Assembly: GCA_947598825.1 (NCBI GenBank)
Contig: CANQFM010000004.1
Coordinates: 1-64,000, forward strand
Length of the DNA: 64,000 nt
DNA from: an uncultured Eisenbergiella sp.
Lineage (GTDB): Bacteria > Bacillota > Clostridia > Lachnospirales > Lachnospiraceae
Reading direction: 5' to 3'
The number at the start of each line of letters is the position of its first letter. Position 1 is the stretch's first letter. Below the pieces are notes generated by a model, which worked only from the letters and a program-made list of their open reading frames with translations, searched no databases and was not told the DNA's origin. A program made the translations under genes and the position numbers. Below, piece after piece: positions 23,710 through 32,127 of this stretch.

Positions 23710-26070
23710 TCATCCCATCCCCAGCGCCAGTCCGATCAGCCGCACGAGAAAGGCCGCGATCCAGGCGATGGCGCACTGCCAGCATACGACTCCCAGGGCC
23801 CATTTTGCGCCCAGTTCCCGCCGGATGGCGGCGATCGCCGCCACACAGGGCGTATAGAGCAGGCTGAACACCAGCAGGCTGGCCGTGGCCAGCGGGGTGA
23901 GGGCCTCAAACAACATCTGCGTGCTGCCAAACAGCACGGACAGCGTGGATACCACGCTCTCCTTGGCCATAAAGCCCGTCAGCAGCGCCGTGGAGATCCG
24001 CCAGTCTCCCAGCCCCAGCGGGGAAAGCAGCGGGGCGAGAAAGCCCGCCAGGGCGGCCAGCATACTGTTCTGGGAATCCGTCACCACGTTCAGCCGAAAA
24101 TCAAAGGTCTGCAGGATCCAGATCAGGATGGTGGCAATGAAAATCACCGTAAAAGCCCGCTGGAGAAAATCCTTCGCCTTATCCCACAACAGATGGCCCA
24201 CGTTTTTTGCCCCGGGCATCCGGTAATTGGGCAGCTCCATGACAAACGGCACCGCCTCCCCCTGGAACGCCGTCCCCTTTAAAAGCAGGGCCATCCCGAT
24301 GCCCAGCGCGATCCCCAGAAGATACAGGCCGGTCATGATGAGCGCTCCCCGTCCGGGGAAAAACACCGCCGTAAAGAACCCATAGATCGGCACCTTGGCG
24401 CTGCAGCTCATGAACGGGGTCAGCAGGATGGTCATTTTCCGGTCCCGCTCCGATGGCAGCGTCCGCGTCGCCATTACGCCGGGCACCGTGCAGCCGAACC
24501 CGATCAGCATGGGCACGATGCTGCGGCCGGACAGGCCGATCCTGCGCAGCAGGCTGTCCATGACAAAAGCGACCCGGGCGATATAGCCGCTGTCCTCTAA
24601 CAGCGACAGGAAGAAAAACAGCACCACGATGACCGGAAGAAAGCTCAGCACGCTGCCCACGCCCGCAAAGATACCGTCGATCACGAGGGAATGCAGGACC
24701 GGGCTGACACCGGCGGCCGAAAGGGCCTTATCCGTCACCTGGGACAGCAGGGAGACGCCCGTCTCCAACAGCCCCTGCAGCCAGGCCCCGATCACATTGA
24801 AGGTCAGCCAGAACACCAGCCCCATAATGCCCACAAAGCAGGGGATCGCCGTATACTTTCCGGTCAGCACCCGGTCGAGCTTCGCGCTGCGGGCGTGTTC
24901 CCGGCTTTCCCTGGGTTTGACTACTGTAGCCGCACAGATCTCCCGGATAAAGGAAAAACGCATGTCCGCAATGGCCGCCGCCCGATCCATGCCGCCCTCC
25001 TTTTCCATCTGGCAGATAATATGCTCTAACATCTCCTTTTCATTCTGATCCAGCTTCAGGGCCTCCAGGATCCGCTCGTCCCCTTCCGCCAGCTTGGCGG
25101 CCGCAAACCGCACGGGAATGCCGGCCTGCGCAGCATGGTCCTCGATCAGATGCATGATGGCGTGGAGGCACCGATGCACCGCACCGCCGTTTTGATCCTC
25201 CCGGCAGAAATCGATACGGCCCGGCCGTTCCTGATATTTCGCCACATGGACCGCGTGGCTGACCAGTTCGTCAATGCCCTCGTTTTTGGCCGCTGAGATG
25301 GGAACCACCGGGATCCCCAGCATATCCTCCATTTCGTTGATCCGAATGGAACCGCCGTTGCCCCGGACCTCGTCCATCATGTTCAGCGCCAGCACCATGG
25401 GGATATCCAGTTCCATCAACTGCATCGTCAGATAGAGGTTGCGCTCGATATTGGACGCATCCACGATGTTGATGATGCCCCTCGGATGCTCTCCCAGCAC
25501 AAACTGCCGCGTCACGATCTCCTCGCTGGAATAAGGGGACATGGAATAGATCCCCGGCAGATCCGTGATCAGAGTATCCGGATGCCCTTTGATCACGCCG
25601 TCCTTGCGGTCCACCGTGACGCCGGGAAAGTTGCCGACATGCTGGTTGGCTCCGGTGAGCTGGTTAAACAGCGTGGTCTTGCCGCAGTTCTGGTTGCCGG
25701 CCAGGGCAAAGGTCAGGGTCGTGCCGTCCGGAAGCGGGTTTTCCGTGGCTTTCACATGATACTTGCCGCCCTCGCCCAGCCCCGGATGCTCCACATGCCG
25801 GCGCTGTCTCTCCCCGGCCGCCTTCTCCCCCGGCCCGTCCGTTTCATGTACGTTTTCAATTTCGATCTTTTCCGCGTCCGCCAGGCGCAGCGTCAGGTCG
25901 TATCCGTGGATCAGAAACTCCATGGGATCGCCCAGAGGCGCGTATTTTACCAGCGTGATATCGGTGCCCGGGATCACGCCCATGTCCAGAAAATGCTGTC
26001 TGAGCGCCCCTTCTCCGCCCACTGCCACAATGGAAGCGGTCTTTCCGACCGGCAGCTCCCGTAATGTCAT
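23710..26070 (-). CDS. feoB: FeoA-FeoB fusion, ferrous iron transporter
   Basis: A 786-residue protein joining a FeoA SH3-like domain (about 1-75, LRQHFLDMGVIPGTDITLVK) to a full FeoB. The G domain shows G1 GNQNCGKTT at 125-133, G3 DLPGIYS at 170, G4 NMMDE at 230 and G5 SAAKNEG. The membrane part carries the Gate motifs, e.g. IGFGCTVPGVMATRTL with its cysteine. It imports Fe2+ across the membrane. An Arg/His/Gly-rich linker (80-110) joins the halves. GGGAGG precedes the ATG. Only 42 bases separate it from the upstream yolD-like stop, and no separate promoter was recognised. Confidence 0.95.
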   Translation of the reverse strand: MTLRELPVGKTASIVAVGGEGALRQHFLDMGVIPGTDITLVKYAPLGDPMEFLIHGYDLTLRLADAEKIEIENVHETDGPGEKAAGERQRRHVEHPGLGEGGKYHVKATENPLPDGTTLTFALAGNQNCGKTTLFNQLTGANQHVGNFPGVTVDRKDGVIKGHPDTLITDLPGIYSMSPYSSEEIVTRQFVLGEHPRGIINIVDASNIERNLYLTMQLMELDIPMVLALNMMDEVRGNGGSIRINEMEDMLGIPVVPISAAKNEGIDELVSHAVHVAKYQERPGRIDFCREDQNGGAVHRCLHAIMHLIEDHAAQAGIPVRFAAAKLAEGDERILEALKLDQNEKEMLEHIICQMEKEGGMDRAAAIADMRFSFIREICAATVVKPRESREHARSAKLDRVLTGKYTAIPCFVGIMGLVFWLTFNVIGAWLQGLLETGVSLLSQVTDKALSAAGVSPVLHSLVIDGIFAGVGSVLSFLPVIVVLFFFLSLLEDSGYIARVAFVMDSLLRRIGLSGRSIVPMLIGFGCTVPGVMATRTLPSERDRKMTILLTPFMSCSAKVPIYGFFTAVFFPGRGALIMTGLYLLGIALGIGMALLLKGTAFQGEAVPFVMELPNYRMPGAKNVGHLLWDKAKDFLQRAFTVIFIATILIWILQTFDFRLNVVTDSQNSMLAALAGFLAPLLSPLGLGDWRISTALLTGFMAKESVVSTLSVLFGSTQMLFEALTPLATASLLVFSLLYTPCVAAIAAIRRELGAKWALGVVCWQCAIAWIAAFLVRLIGLALGMG

Positions 26071-26112
26071 ATGTATCCTCCCTATCTGATGTCTGTATAT
26101 TCCGGGCAGGCC

Positions 26113-26553
26113 TTACGGTTCCTGGTCCCGGTCCGAAAGGCCTTCGCCCTGTATGTCATAAATATCGTCAAAAGAGATTCTTTTCCCGTCCGTAAAGCAC
26201 AAAAGGCGCCGTTGCGTATCCACCCGCCTGATTTCCCCCGTCACCTTCACATAGGCGCCTCCCGCCTTTCTTTCGTCCGGCTCAAAATAGGTGACCTCTG
26301 CCACTGGCCGGGCGGCCTGCCGCGCCAGAAGAAGCCGCAGCTTTTCATCCAGCCGGGCGGCCTGCGACTCTCCTATCTCCGCCCTTTCTTCCGTCCGCCG
26401 CGCCGTTTCCTCCACCGCTTCCCCATATCCCGTCAGAGCGGCAAAAGGGGAAAACTGGGCGGCCCGGTCATGGTTTGACATGGGCGGATGCGTTGCGGAA
26501 CGATGATGGGGCAGTCCGATGATATCGTCATAAGCATGGCTTTCTGCGCGCAT
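26113..26553 (-). CDS. YolD-like family protein
   Basis: A 146-residue protein of the YolD-like family. Visible support is HDRAAQFSPFAALTGYGEAVEE in parts (RAAQFSPFAAL, then the helical ERAEI...LARQ region) and the C-terminal RRLLCFTDGKRISFDDIYDI, which is the family core. YolD-like genes typically sit next to UvrX/YqjW Y-family polymerases in Firmicutes and mobile elements, as here (20 bases after the polymerase stop). The role is thought to be regulation of, or partnership with, the polymerase; this is not proven. Confidence 0.85.
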   Translation of the reverse strand: MRAESHAYDDIIGLPHHRSATHPPMSNHDRAAQFSPFAALTGYGEAVEETARRTEERAEIGESQAARLDEKLRLLLARQAARPVAEVTYFEPDERKAGGAYVKVTGEIRRVDTQRRLLCFTDGKRISFDDIYDIQGEGLSDRDQEP

Positions 26554-26572
26554 TTTTCAGCCTTCTCCTCTC

Positions 26573-28081
26573 CTACGCCTTATGACCGCCGATCTGCCGG
26601 TTCCTGTCCAGGCCCGTAGCGCCCTCTTCCAGGTTCAGCCCTTTAAAAATCGCGTTCCCGCCGTATTTCTTTTTGATATCCAGCACCGCCTTCTGCATCC
26701 TTTTTTCCCGGCAGAGGGCCGCTTCTTTCGCTTCCTTCTGACGGCGCGCCTCTTCCTGGTCCGTAAAAAGATCCAGTTGCTCGTAAATCTCCCCGGAGCT
26801 GGCCTGGGCCTCGCTCATCACATGGTTGGCCACCACATACATCCTGCGCACCAGCAGGCGGCTGTCCACAATGCGGTCATACAGCTCTTTCACCGCGTCC
26901 GCAATCTGCAGGGAAGAAGAAGTCGGCTCCTGCAGACGGATGGAGCCGTGGGCGGCCTTTGGTACCTTCCTGCCATAGTGGTCCGTCGTGACCGGTCCTT
27001 TATACTGTCCCCTTATCTTCGGATCGGACAGACAGGCGGTGTCATATCCTACCGTCAACACCATCTGATCCGTGACCAGCCCTTTTTCCACCAGGTCCAG
27101 CACTAGCGCCTCCGTCATCTCCCGCACCACGATCCGGGCCTTTTCAAAGGAATAGGGCTCCTGCAGCACCTGGCCGGAGCTGATGCTGTTATTTTCCGGC
27201 CGATAGGCCTTGATGTCCGCAATGGTACATGGCTCCCAGCCCCAGGCGTGGTCGATCAGAAGCTCCGCGTTGATCCCGAACAGCCGGTATAAAAGAGCCT
27301 CGTCCTCCAGGGAACGCCGGGCCACATCGCCCATGGTAAACATGCCGTTTTCCTCCAGCTTCCTGGCGTATCCCGGCCCCACCCGCCAGAAATCCGTCAG
27401 GGGCCTGTGCCCCCAAAGCTTCTGCCGATAGGACAATTCGGTAAGCTCTGTCAGCCGCACGCCGTTTTCATCCGGGGCGATATGCTTCGCCTCAATGTCC
27501 ATGGCCACTTTGCAAAGATACAGATTGGGGCCGACGCCCGCCGTAGCCGTAATGCCGGTCTGGGAAAGGACTTCCCGGATCAGCATCATGGCCAGTTCCC
27601 GCGCCGTAAGGCCATAAACCTCCAGATAGCCGGTGACATCTATAAACACCTCATCCACGGAGTAGACATGGATATCCTCCGGCGCGATGTAGCGCAGATA
27701 GATCTGATAGATCCGGGTGCTGTAGGCCATATAATAGGCCATGCGGGGGGTGGCGACCACATAATCCAGGGCCAGGGCAGGATCTTCCTTGACCTTCTCA
27801 TTGTCGCTGGAGGAGCCTGCAAAGACGTGCCCGGGAGCCTGAAAAAGCCGCTTGGCGTTGATCTGCTTTACCCGCTGCACCACCTCGAACAGCCGGGCCC
27901 GGCCGGGGATCCCGTAGGATTTTAAGGACGGCGACACGGCCAGACAGATGGTTTTTTCCGTCCGGCTCTCATCGGCCACCACCAGATTGGTGGTCACCGG
28001 ATCCAGTCCCCTTTCCACGCATTCCACAGAGGCGTAAAAGGATTTGAGATCGATGGCGATATAGCTTTTCTCTTTCTGCAT
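26573..28081 (-). CDS. Y-family DNA polymerase (UvrX/YqjW-like, DNA polymerase V group)
   Basis: A 502-residue translesion polymerase. The catalytic carboxylates are Asp11 in AIDLKSFYASVE and Asp143-Glu144 in VYSVDEVFID. A helix-hairpin-helix region (RVGPGYARKLEENGMFTMGD) follows, and YEQLDLFTD near the C-terminus is a clear beta-clamp-binding motif. It copies damaged DNA at the cost of mutation. It forms a unit with the YolD-like gene. The ATG at 28081 follows AAAGGAG. An extended -10 promoter with an inverted repeat at the start site (28106-28130) suggests damage-responsive repression. Confidence 0.94.
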   Translation of the reverse strand: MQKEKSYIAIDLKSFYASVECVERGLDPVTTNLVVADESRTEKTICLAVSPSLKSYGIPGRARLFEVVQRVKQINAKRLFQAPGHVFAGSSSDNEKVKEDPALALDYVVATPRMAYYMAYSTRIYQIYLRYIAPEDIHVYSVDEVFIDVTGYLEVYGLTARELAMMLIREVLSQTGITATAGVGPNLYLCKVAMDIEAKHIAPDENGVRLTELTELSYRQKLWGHRPLTDFWRVGPGYARKLEENGMFTMGDVARRSLEDEALLYRLFGINAELLIDHAWGWEPCTIADIKAYRPENNSISSGQVLQEPYSFEKARIVVREMTEALVLDLVEKGLVTDQMVLTVGYDTACLSDPKIRGQYKGPVTTDHYGRKVPKAAHGSIRLQEPTSSSLQIADAVKELYDRIVDSRLLVRRMYVVANHVMSEAQASSGEIYEQLDLFTDQEEARRQKEAKEAALCREKRMQKAVLDIKKKYGGNAIFKGLNLEEGATGLDRNRQIGGHKA

Positions 28082-28105
28082 GCGGATCCTACTCCTTTAT
28101 CGGCC

Positions 28106-28130
28106 ATGTTCCATACCGAACATCATTATA
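28106..28130 (-). promoter_or_regulatory. Promoter and candidate operator of the polymerase gene
   Basis: On the minus strand TGGTATAAT (TATAAT at 28125-28130) is an extended -10. Just downstream lies a perfect inverted repeat ATGTTC-N6-GAACAT (28106-28123), covering the likely start point. It has GTTC/GAAC half-sites like LexA boxes but in the opposite orientation and spacing, so LexA binding is not assumed. Confidence 0.6.
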
Positions 28131-28180
28131 CCACGTTTTGGGGAATTGCGAATCAGGATTCCACATTTCTTCCACATTTT

Positions 28181-28218
28181 TTGTAAAACTTTACAAATTT
28201 CCGTCAAAAAGGTATACT
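28181..28218 (+). promoter_or_regulatory. pepF promoter with overlapping palindrome
   Basis: TTTACA (28190-28195), 17 bases, TATACT (28213-28218). The -35 forms half of a perfect inverted repeat TTGTAAA-AC-TTTACAA (28181-28196), well placed for a repressor. The 17-base spacing of GlnR/TnrA sites is not met. Confidence 0.65.
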
Positions 28219-28249
28219 GAAAATGCGCATCCGCAGAAAGGAGTTTTCC

Positions 28250-30049
28250 ATGGAACTTATGAACCGCAAGGAAGTGCCCGACCAGCTTACCTGGGATCTG
28301 TCCGCTCTCTACGCCTCCGAAGAGGATATGTATGCAGACGCTGCGCGGGCCCAAAGGCTCTGCCAAAAACTGGAAGAAAAATACAGGGGGCACCTGGACA
28401 GCCCCGAACAGATCAACGCCTGCCTGGACGGGCTGCGAGAACTGCAGGCCTGCGTCGGGCTAGTCTGCGAATACGCCGAGCTATCCGTATCCGTAGATTA
28501 TAACGACGCCCACAATCAGGAACGCAGCGACCGCATCAGCCTCATCCGCTCCGAGATCTCCAGCCGTTTAAGCTTCATCGACAGCGAGATCCTTTCCCAG
28601 GATACTTCTATCCTGCAGGCCGCCATCGAAGGGACGTCCGAAAACAGAGGTTATCTGGAAAGCCTGCTGCGCCAGAAACCCCACCGGCTGCATCCGGAGG
28701 CGGAACGGGCCCTGGCCGCCCTCTCTCCCGTCTTTGGCGCGCCTTATCAGATCTATCATATGGCAAAGCTGGCGGATATGCGTTTCCCCTCTTTTGTGGC
28801 AGACGGCAGGGAATATCCCCTGGGCTATTCCCTCTTTGAAGACGATTATGAATACGAACCGGACACCCAGGTGCGCCATAGCGCCTTTGAGGCATTCTCC
28901 GGCAAACTCAGGGAATATGCCAACGTCACCGCAGCCGCCTATCAGACGAACCTGCTGACGGAAAAGGCCATGGCCACCCTGCGGGGCTTTGACAGCGTTT
29001 TTGATTATCTGCTCTTTGACCAGAGGGTGGACGCTGCGCTCTATCACCGGCAGATCGACCTGATCATGGAAAAACTGGCGCCCCATATGCGGAAATACGC
29101 GCGCCTGCTGCAGAAGATCCACGGCCTCGACCGCATGACCTTCGCCGATCTGAAGCTTTCTGTGGACCCGGATTACGATCCCAGGGTGACCATCGAAGAA
29201 TCCCGGCGTTATATCGAAGAAGGGCTTTCCATCCTGGGCAGCGACTATCAGGAGATGATCCGGGAAGCTTACCGGGACCGGTGGGTGGACTTTGCCAAAA
29301 ACCAGGGCAAATCCACGGGCGGCTTCTGCGCCAGCCCTTACGGCAGCCATTCCTATATCCTGCTCAACTGGAACGAAAGGATGTCGGACGTATTCACGCT
29401 GGCCCACGAGTTGGGTCACGCAGGGCACTTTAAGGCCTGCAACCAGGCCCAGTCCATCTTCGATACCGACGTGTCCACCTATTTCGTGGAGGCTCCCTCC
29501 ACCATGAACGAACTGCTCATGGCCCACTACCTGCTCAAAACCAACCCTGACCGCCGTTTCCGGCGCTGGGTGTTAAGCTCCATGATCGGGCACACCTATT
29601 ACCATAATTTCGTGACCCATCTTCTGGAGGCCGCTTACCAGCGCGAGGTCTACCGGATCATCGACGCCGGAGGCAGCGTCCAGGCAGAAACCCTAAGCGG
29701 CATCATGCGAAATACGCTGGAAAAATTCTGGGGCGATGCGGTGGAGATCCTGCCCGGCGCCGAATTGACCTGGATGCGCCAGCCTCACTATTATATGGGC
29801 CTGTATTCCTACACCTACAGCGCCGGCCTGACCGTCGCCACCCAGGTCTGCGCTCGGATCGAAGCGCTCGGACAGCCTGCGGTGGAAGACTGGAAAAAGG
29901 TCCTGGCCGCCGGCAGCACGGCCACGCCCGCAGAGCTGGCCCGGATGGCTGGCGTAGACATTACCACCGACGCCGCCCTCCTGGATACCATCGAGCGGAT
30001 CGGTCAAATGATCGACGAGATCTGCCGGCTGACAGAAGAACTGGGCTAA
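28250..30049 (+). CDS. pepF: Oligoendopeptidase F (M3 family)
   Basis: A 599-residue zinc metallopeptidase that cleaves short peptides in the cytoplasm. The zinc site HELGHAGHF is near residue 385, with the third ligand in the following VEAPSTMNELL. The N-terminal lobe (TWDLSALY...) is typical of PepF. I use the ATG at 28250 with AGAAAGGAG upstream; the ATG at 28223 lies almost at the predicted transcription start. The promoter overlaps a palindrome, hinting at nutrient control. Confidence 0.95.
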   Translation: MELMNRKEVPDQLTWDLSALYASEEDMYADAARAQRLCQKLEEKYRGHLDSPEQINACLDGLRELQACVGLVCEYAELSVSVDYNDAHNQERSDRISLIRSEISSRLSFIDSEILSQDTSILQAAIEGTSENRGYLESLLRQKPHRLHPEAERALAALSPVFGAPYQIYHMAKLADMRFPSFVADGREYPLGYSLFEDDYEYEPDTQVRHSAFEAFSGKLREYANVTAAAYQTNLLTEKAMATLRGFDSVFDYLLFDQRVDAALYHRQIDLIMEKLAPHMRKYARLLQKIHGLDRMTFADLKLSVDPDYDPRVTIEESRRYIEEGLSILGSDYQEMIREAYRDRWVDFAKNQGKSTGGFCASPYGSHSYILLNWNERMSDVFTLAHELGHAGHFKACNQAQSIFDTDVSTYFVEAPSTMNELLMAHYLLKTNPDRRFRRWVLSSMIGHTYYHNFVTHLLEAAYQREVYRIIDAGGSVQAETLSGIMRNTLEKFWGDAVEILPGAELTWMRQPHYYMGLYSYTYSAGLTVATQVCARIEALGQPAVEDWKKVLAAGSTATPAELARMAGVDITTDAALLDTIERIGQMIDEICRLTEELG

Positions 30050-30087
30050 GGGCGCCATTTTACCGGCCATCCGTAAGGACGCGGCAC

Positions 30088-30126
30088 AGGGCCGTCGTAA
30101 GAAAAGGAAAGGGCCGTCGTAAAAAA
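30088..30126. repeat. 22-bp period tandem repeat
   Basis: AGGGCCGTCGTAAGAAA (30088-30104) recurs as AGGGCCGTCGTAAAAAA (30110-30126) in the gap between pepF and the Na/Pi gene. Origin and role unknown. Confidence 0.6.
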
Positions 30127-30138
30127 AGAAAAAAACAG

Positions 30139-30298
30139 TGGAAATCCCGGCGAAGTTTTAGTACAATACAAGTTGGTGCGTTTTTTGCATCCCGGACGGC
30201 AAAAAAATGCCGCCCCATACGTTACCTTATCTATACAGGCAAAGGACAAAGAACGCAGGCGTGAAGGCTCTGGGCCCCTATGCCTGCGACATGGAGAA
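30139..30298 (+). promoter_or_regulatory. Promoter and structured leader of the Na/Pi cotransporter gene
   Basis: TGGAAA (30139-30144) and TACAAT (30162-30167), 17 bases apart, could start a leader of about 125 bases. The leader contains a small CGGCA/TGCCG hairpin (30197-30212 region) and a 7-bp stem CGCAGGC/GCCTGCG (30254-30260 with 30282-30288) ending just before the ribosome site. I cannot match it to a known riboswitch class. Confidence 0.4.
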
Positions 30299-30301
30299 AA
30301 T

Positions 30302-32098
30302 ATGAATCTCTTCAATCTGATCACACTGTTGGGCGGCCTGGCCATGTTCCTGTACGGAATGCGCATCATGGGCGACGGCCTGAAGGAAAGCTCCTCCGGC
30401 ACGCTCAAAAAAGCGCTTGAACATCTCACCAATACGCCGTTAAAAGCGTTCCTGCTGGGCCTTGTGATGACCGCGGTGATCCAGTCTTCTACGGCCACCA
30501 TCGTCATCACCTCTGGACTGGTGGGCGCGGGGATCATTTCCCTGCGCCAGTCCCTCGGCATCGTCGTCGGCGCCAACGTGGGCACCACGGTCACGGGCCA
30601 GATCATCCGCCTTCTGGATCTGGACGCTTCCGGCACTTCCTTCCTGCAGTTTTTCCGCCCCTCCACCCTGGCGCCTCTGGCGCTCATCGTGGGGATCGTT
30701 CTGATCATGGCCTTAAAGACCGAATCCTCCCGCAAAGTCGGCCAGATCGTGATCGGCTTTGGGATCCTCTTTTCCGGCCTTCTGAACATGACGGGAGCGG
30801 TGAGCGTCCTGACGGAAAACGGCGTCGTCGAACAGCTTTTTTCCAGACTGGGCAAGGATCCGGTCCTGGGCTATCTCATCGGCGCCGGCGTGTCCTTTGT
30901 CCTCCAGAGTTCTTCCGCCACCATCGGGATCCTGCAGGCCTTTTCCACCTCCGGGCGGCTCACTTTCAGCGCCATCTACGCGGTGCTGATGGGCATTTAC
31001 CTGGGCGACTGCGTTACCACGGCCATCGTCTGCAATATCGGCGCCAGGCCCGACGCCAAACGGGTGGGCATTGTCAATATCCTCTTTAATCTAAGCAAAA
31101 CCGCCGCCATCCTGATCGCGGTCACCGTCGTCCACCGGCTGGGGCTGTTGGACAGCCTCTGGGACCGGGTGATCTATTCCGGCGGCATCGCCAACACCAA
31201 TACGCTCTTTAACCTCTCCTGCGCGATCCTGCTGTTCCCGCTTCTGCCCTTTTATGAAAAACAGAGCCGCCGGCTCGTAAAGGACGAACCCGCGGCAACA
31301 GGGAAATACGACGAACTGCTGGACGCCTTAAGCCCCGTGTTCTTCAACACGCCGGCCCTGGCTTTCGGCCGCTGCCATGAGGCCCTGGACGCGATGTACG
31401 ACGTGGCCTATAGCAACATCAAACGGGCCTTTGAGGTACTCTTTTCCTATGACGAAAAAAAGGAGGCCCAGATCCGAGAGGACGAGGATCTGGTCGATAA
31501 AATGGCGGACCGGATCAGCAATTACCTGGTGCAGTTCTCCGCCCATATCACGGCCCCTAACCACCTGGAGATCATGAACCACTACCATTCCCTGGTCACG
31601 GAATTTGAACGGCTCAGCGACCATGCCCTCAACATCGCGGAATGCGCCCAAGCGCTGTACGACAACCAGACCTCTTTTTCCGAGGCCGCCCTGTCGGAAC
31701 TCACCGTATTGCGGAAGCTGCTTGGCACGATCCTGGATCTGGCCATCCGCAGCTTCCGGAACAGGGATATCAACGCCGCCCGCCGCATCGAGCCGCTGGA
31801 GGAAGTGGTGGACGATATGATCAACTCCCTGCAGAACAACCATCTGGAGAGGCTGCGCAACGGCGCCTGCTCCATCCTGGCCGGGACGGAGTTTTTAAAT
31901 CTGCTCTCCGACGCGGAACGCATCTCCGATATCTGCTCCAACATCGGCGTGGCCGCCATCGCCCGGGCGATGCCCCAACTGCGGCATCAGGTACACGATT
32001 ATGTTTCCCGTCTCCACTCAGGCCGGGACGAAGAATTTAACCGGGAATACCAGGAGGCCCATGACAAATATTTCGGGATGCTCCGTCTGGAACGCTGA
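30302..32098 (+). CDS. Na/Pi cotransporter family protein with PhoU-like domain
   Basis: A 598-residue membrane protein of the NptA/type II Na+-phosphate cotransporter family. The two repeats are marked by VIQSSTATIVI (about residue 60) and LQSSSATIGI (about 201), each the phosphate-binding QSSS-type loop, within about nine helices. From about 340 the protein continues as a cytoplasmic helical PhoU-like domain. The ATG at 30302 follows GGAGA; the longer frame adds 43 residues without membrane or signal features. It converges with the GH2 gene, with stops 30 bases apart. Confidence 0.93.
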   Translation: MNLFNLITLLGGLAMFLYGMRIMGDGLKESSSGTLKKALEHLTNTPLKAFLLGLVMTAVIQSSTATIVITSGLVGAGIISLRQSLGIVVGANVGTTVTGQIIRLLDLDASGTSFLQFFRPSTLAPLALIVGIVLIMALKTESSRKVGQIVIGFGILFSGLLNMTGAVSVLTENGVVEQLFSRLGKDPVLGYLIGAGVSFVLQSSSATIGILQAFSTSGRLTFSAIYAVLMGIYLGDCVTTAIVCNIGARPDAKRVGIVNILFNLSKTAAILIAVTVVHRLGLLDSLWDRVIYSGGIANTNTLFNLSCAILLFPLLPFYEKQSRRLVKDEPAATGKYDELLDALSPVFFNTPALAFGRCHEALDAMYDVAYSNIKRAFEVLFSYDEKKEAQIREDEDLVDKMADRISNYLVQFSAHITAPNHLEIMNHYHSLVTEFERLSDHALNIAECAQALYDNQTSFSEAALSELTVLRKLLGTILDLAIRSFRNRDINAARRIEPLEEVVDDMINSLQNNHLERLRNGACSILAGTEFLNLLSDAERISDICSNIGVAAIARAMPQLRHQVHDYVSRLHSGRDEEFNREYQEAHDKYFGMLRLER

Positions 32099-32127
32099 CC
32101 TCTTTTGCCGGTCTGCGCTCCATCGGA

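Noticed and set aside
28106-28123. LexA box at the polymerase promoter
   Set aside because: The half-sites are in the order GTTC-N6-GAAC, not GAAC-N4-GTTC, so I report only an inverted repeat.
28181-28196. GlnR/TnrA site at pepF
   Set aside because: TGTAA/TTACA half-sites are present, but the spacing is too short for the 17-base site.
30181-30298. Cyclic-di-GMP riboswitch before the Na/Pi gene
   Set aside because: AGGCAAAGG and ACGCAGGC loosely recall the motif, but the conserved core and the two-helix layout are not met.
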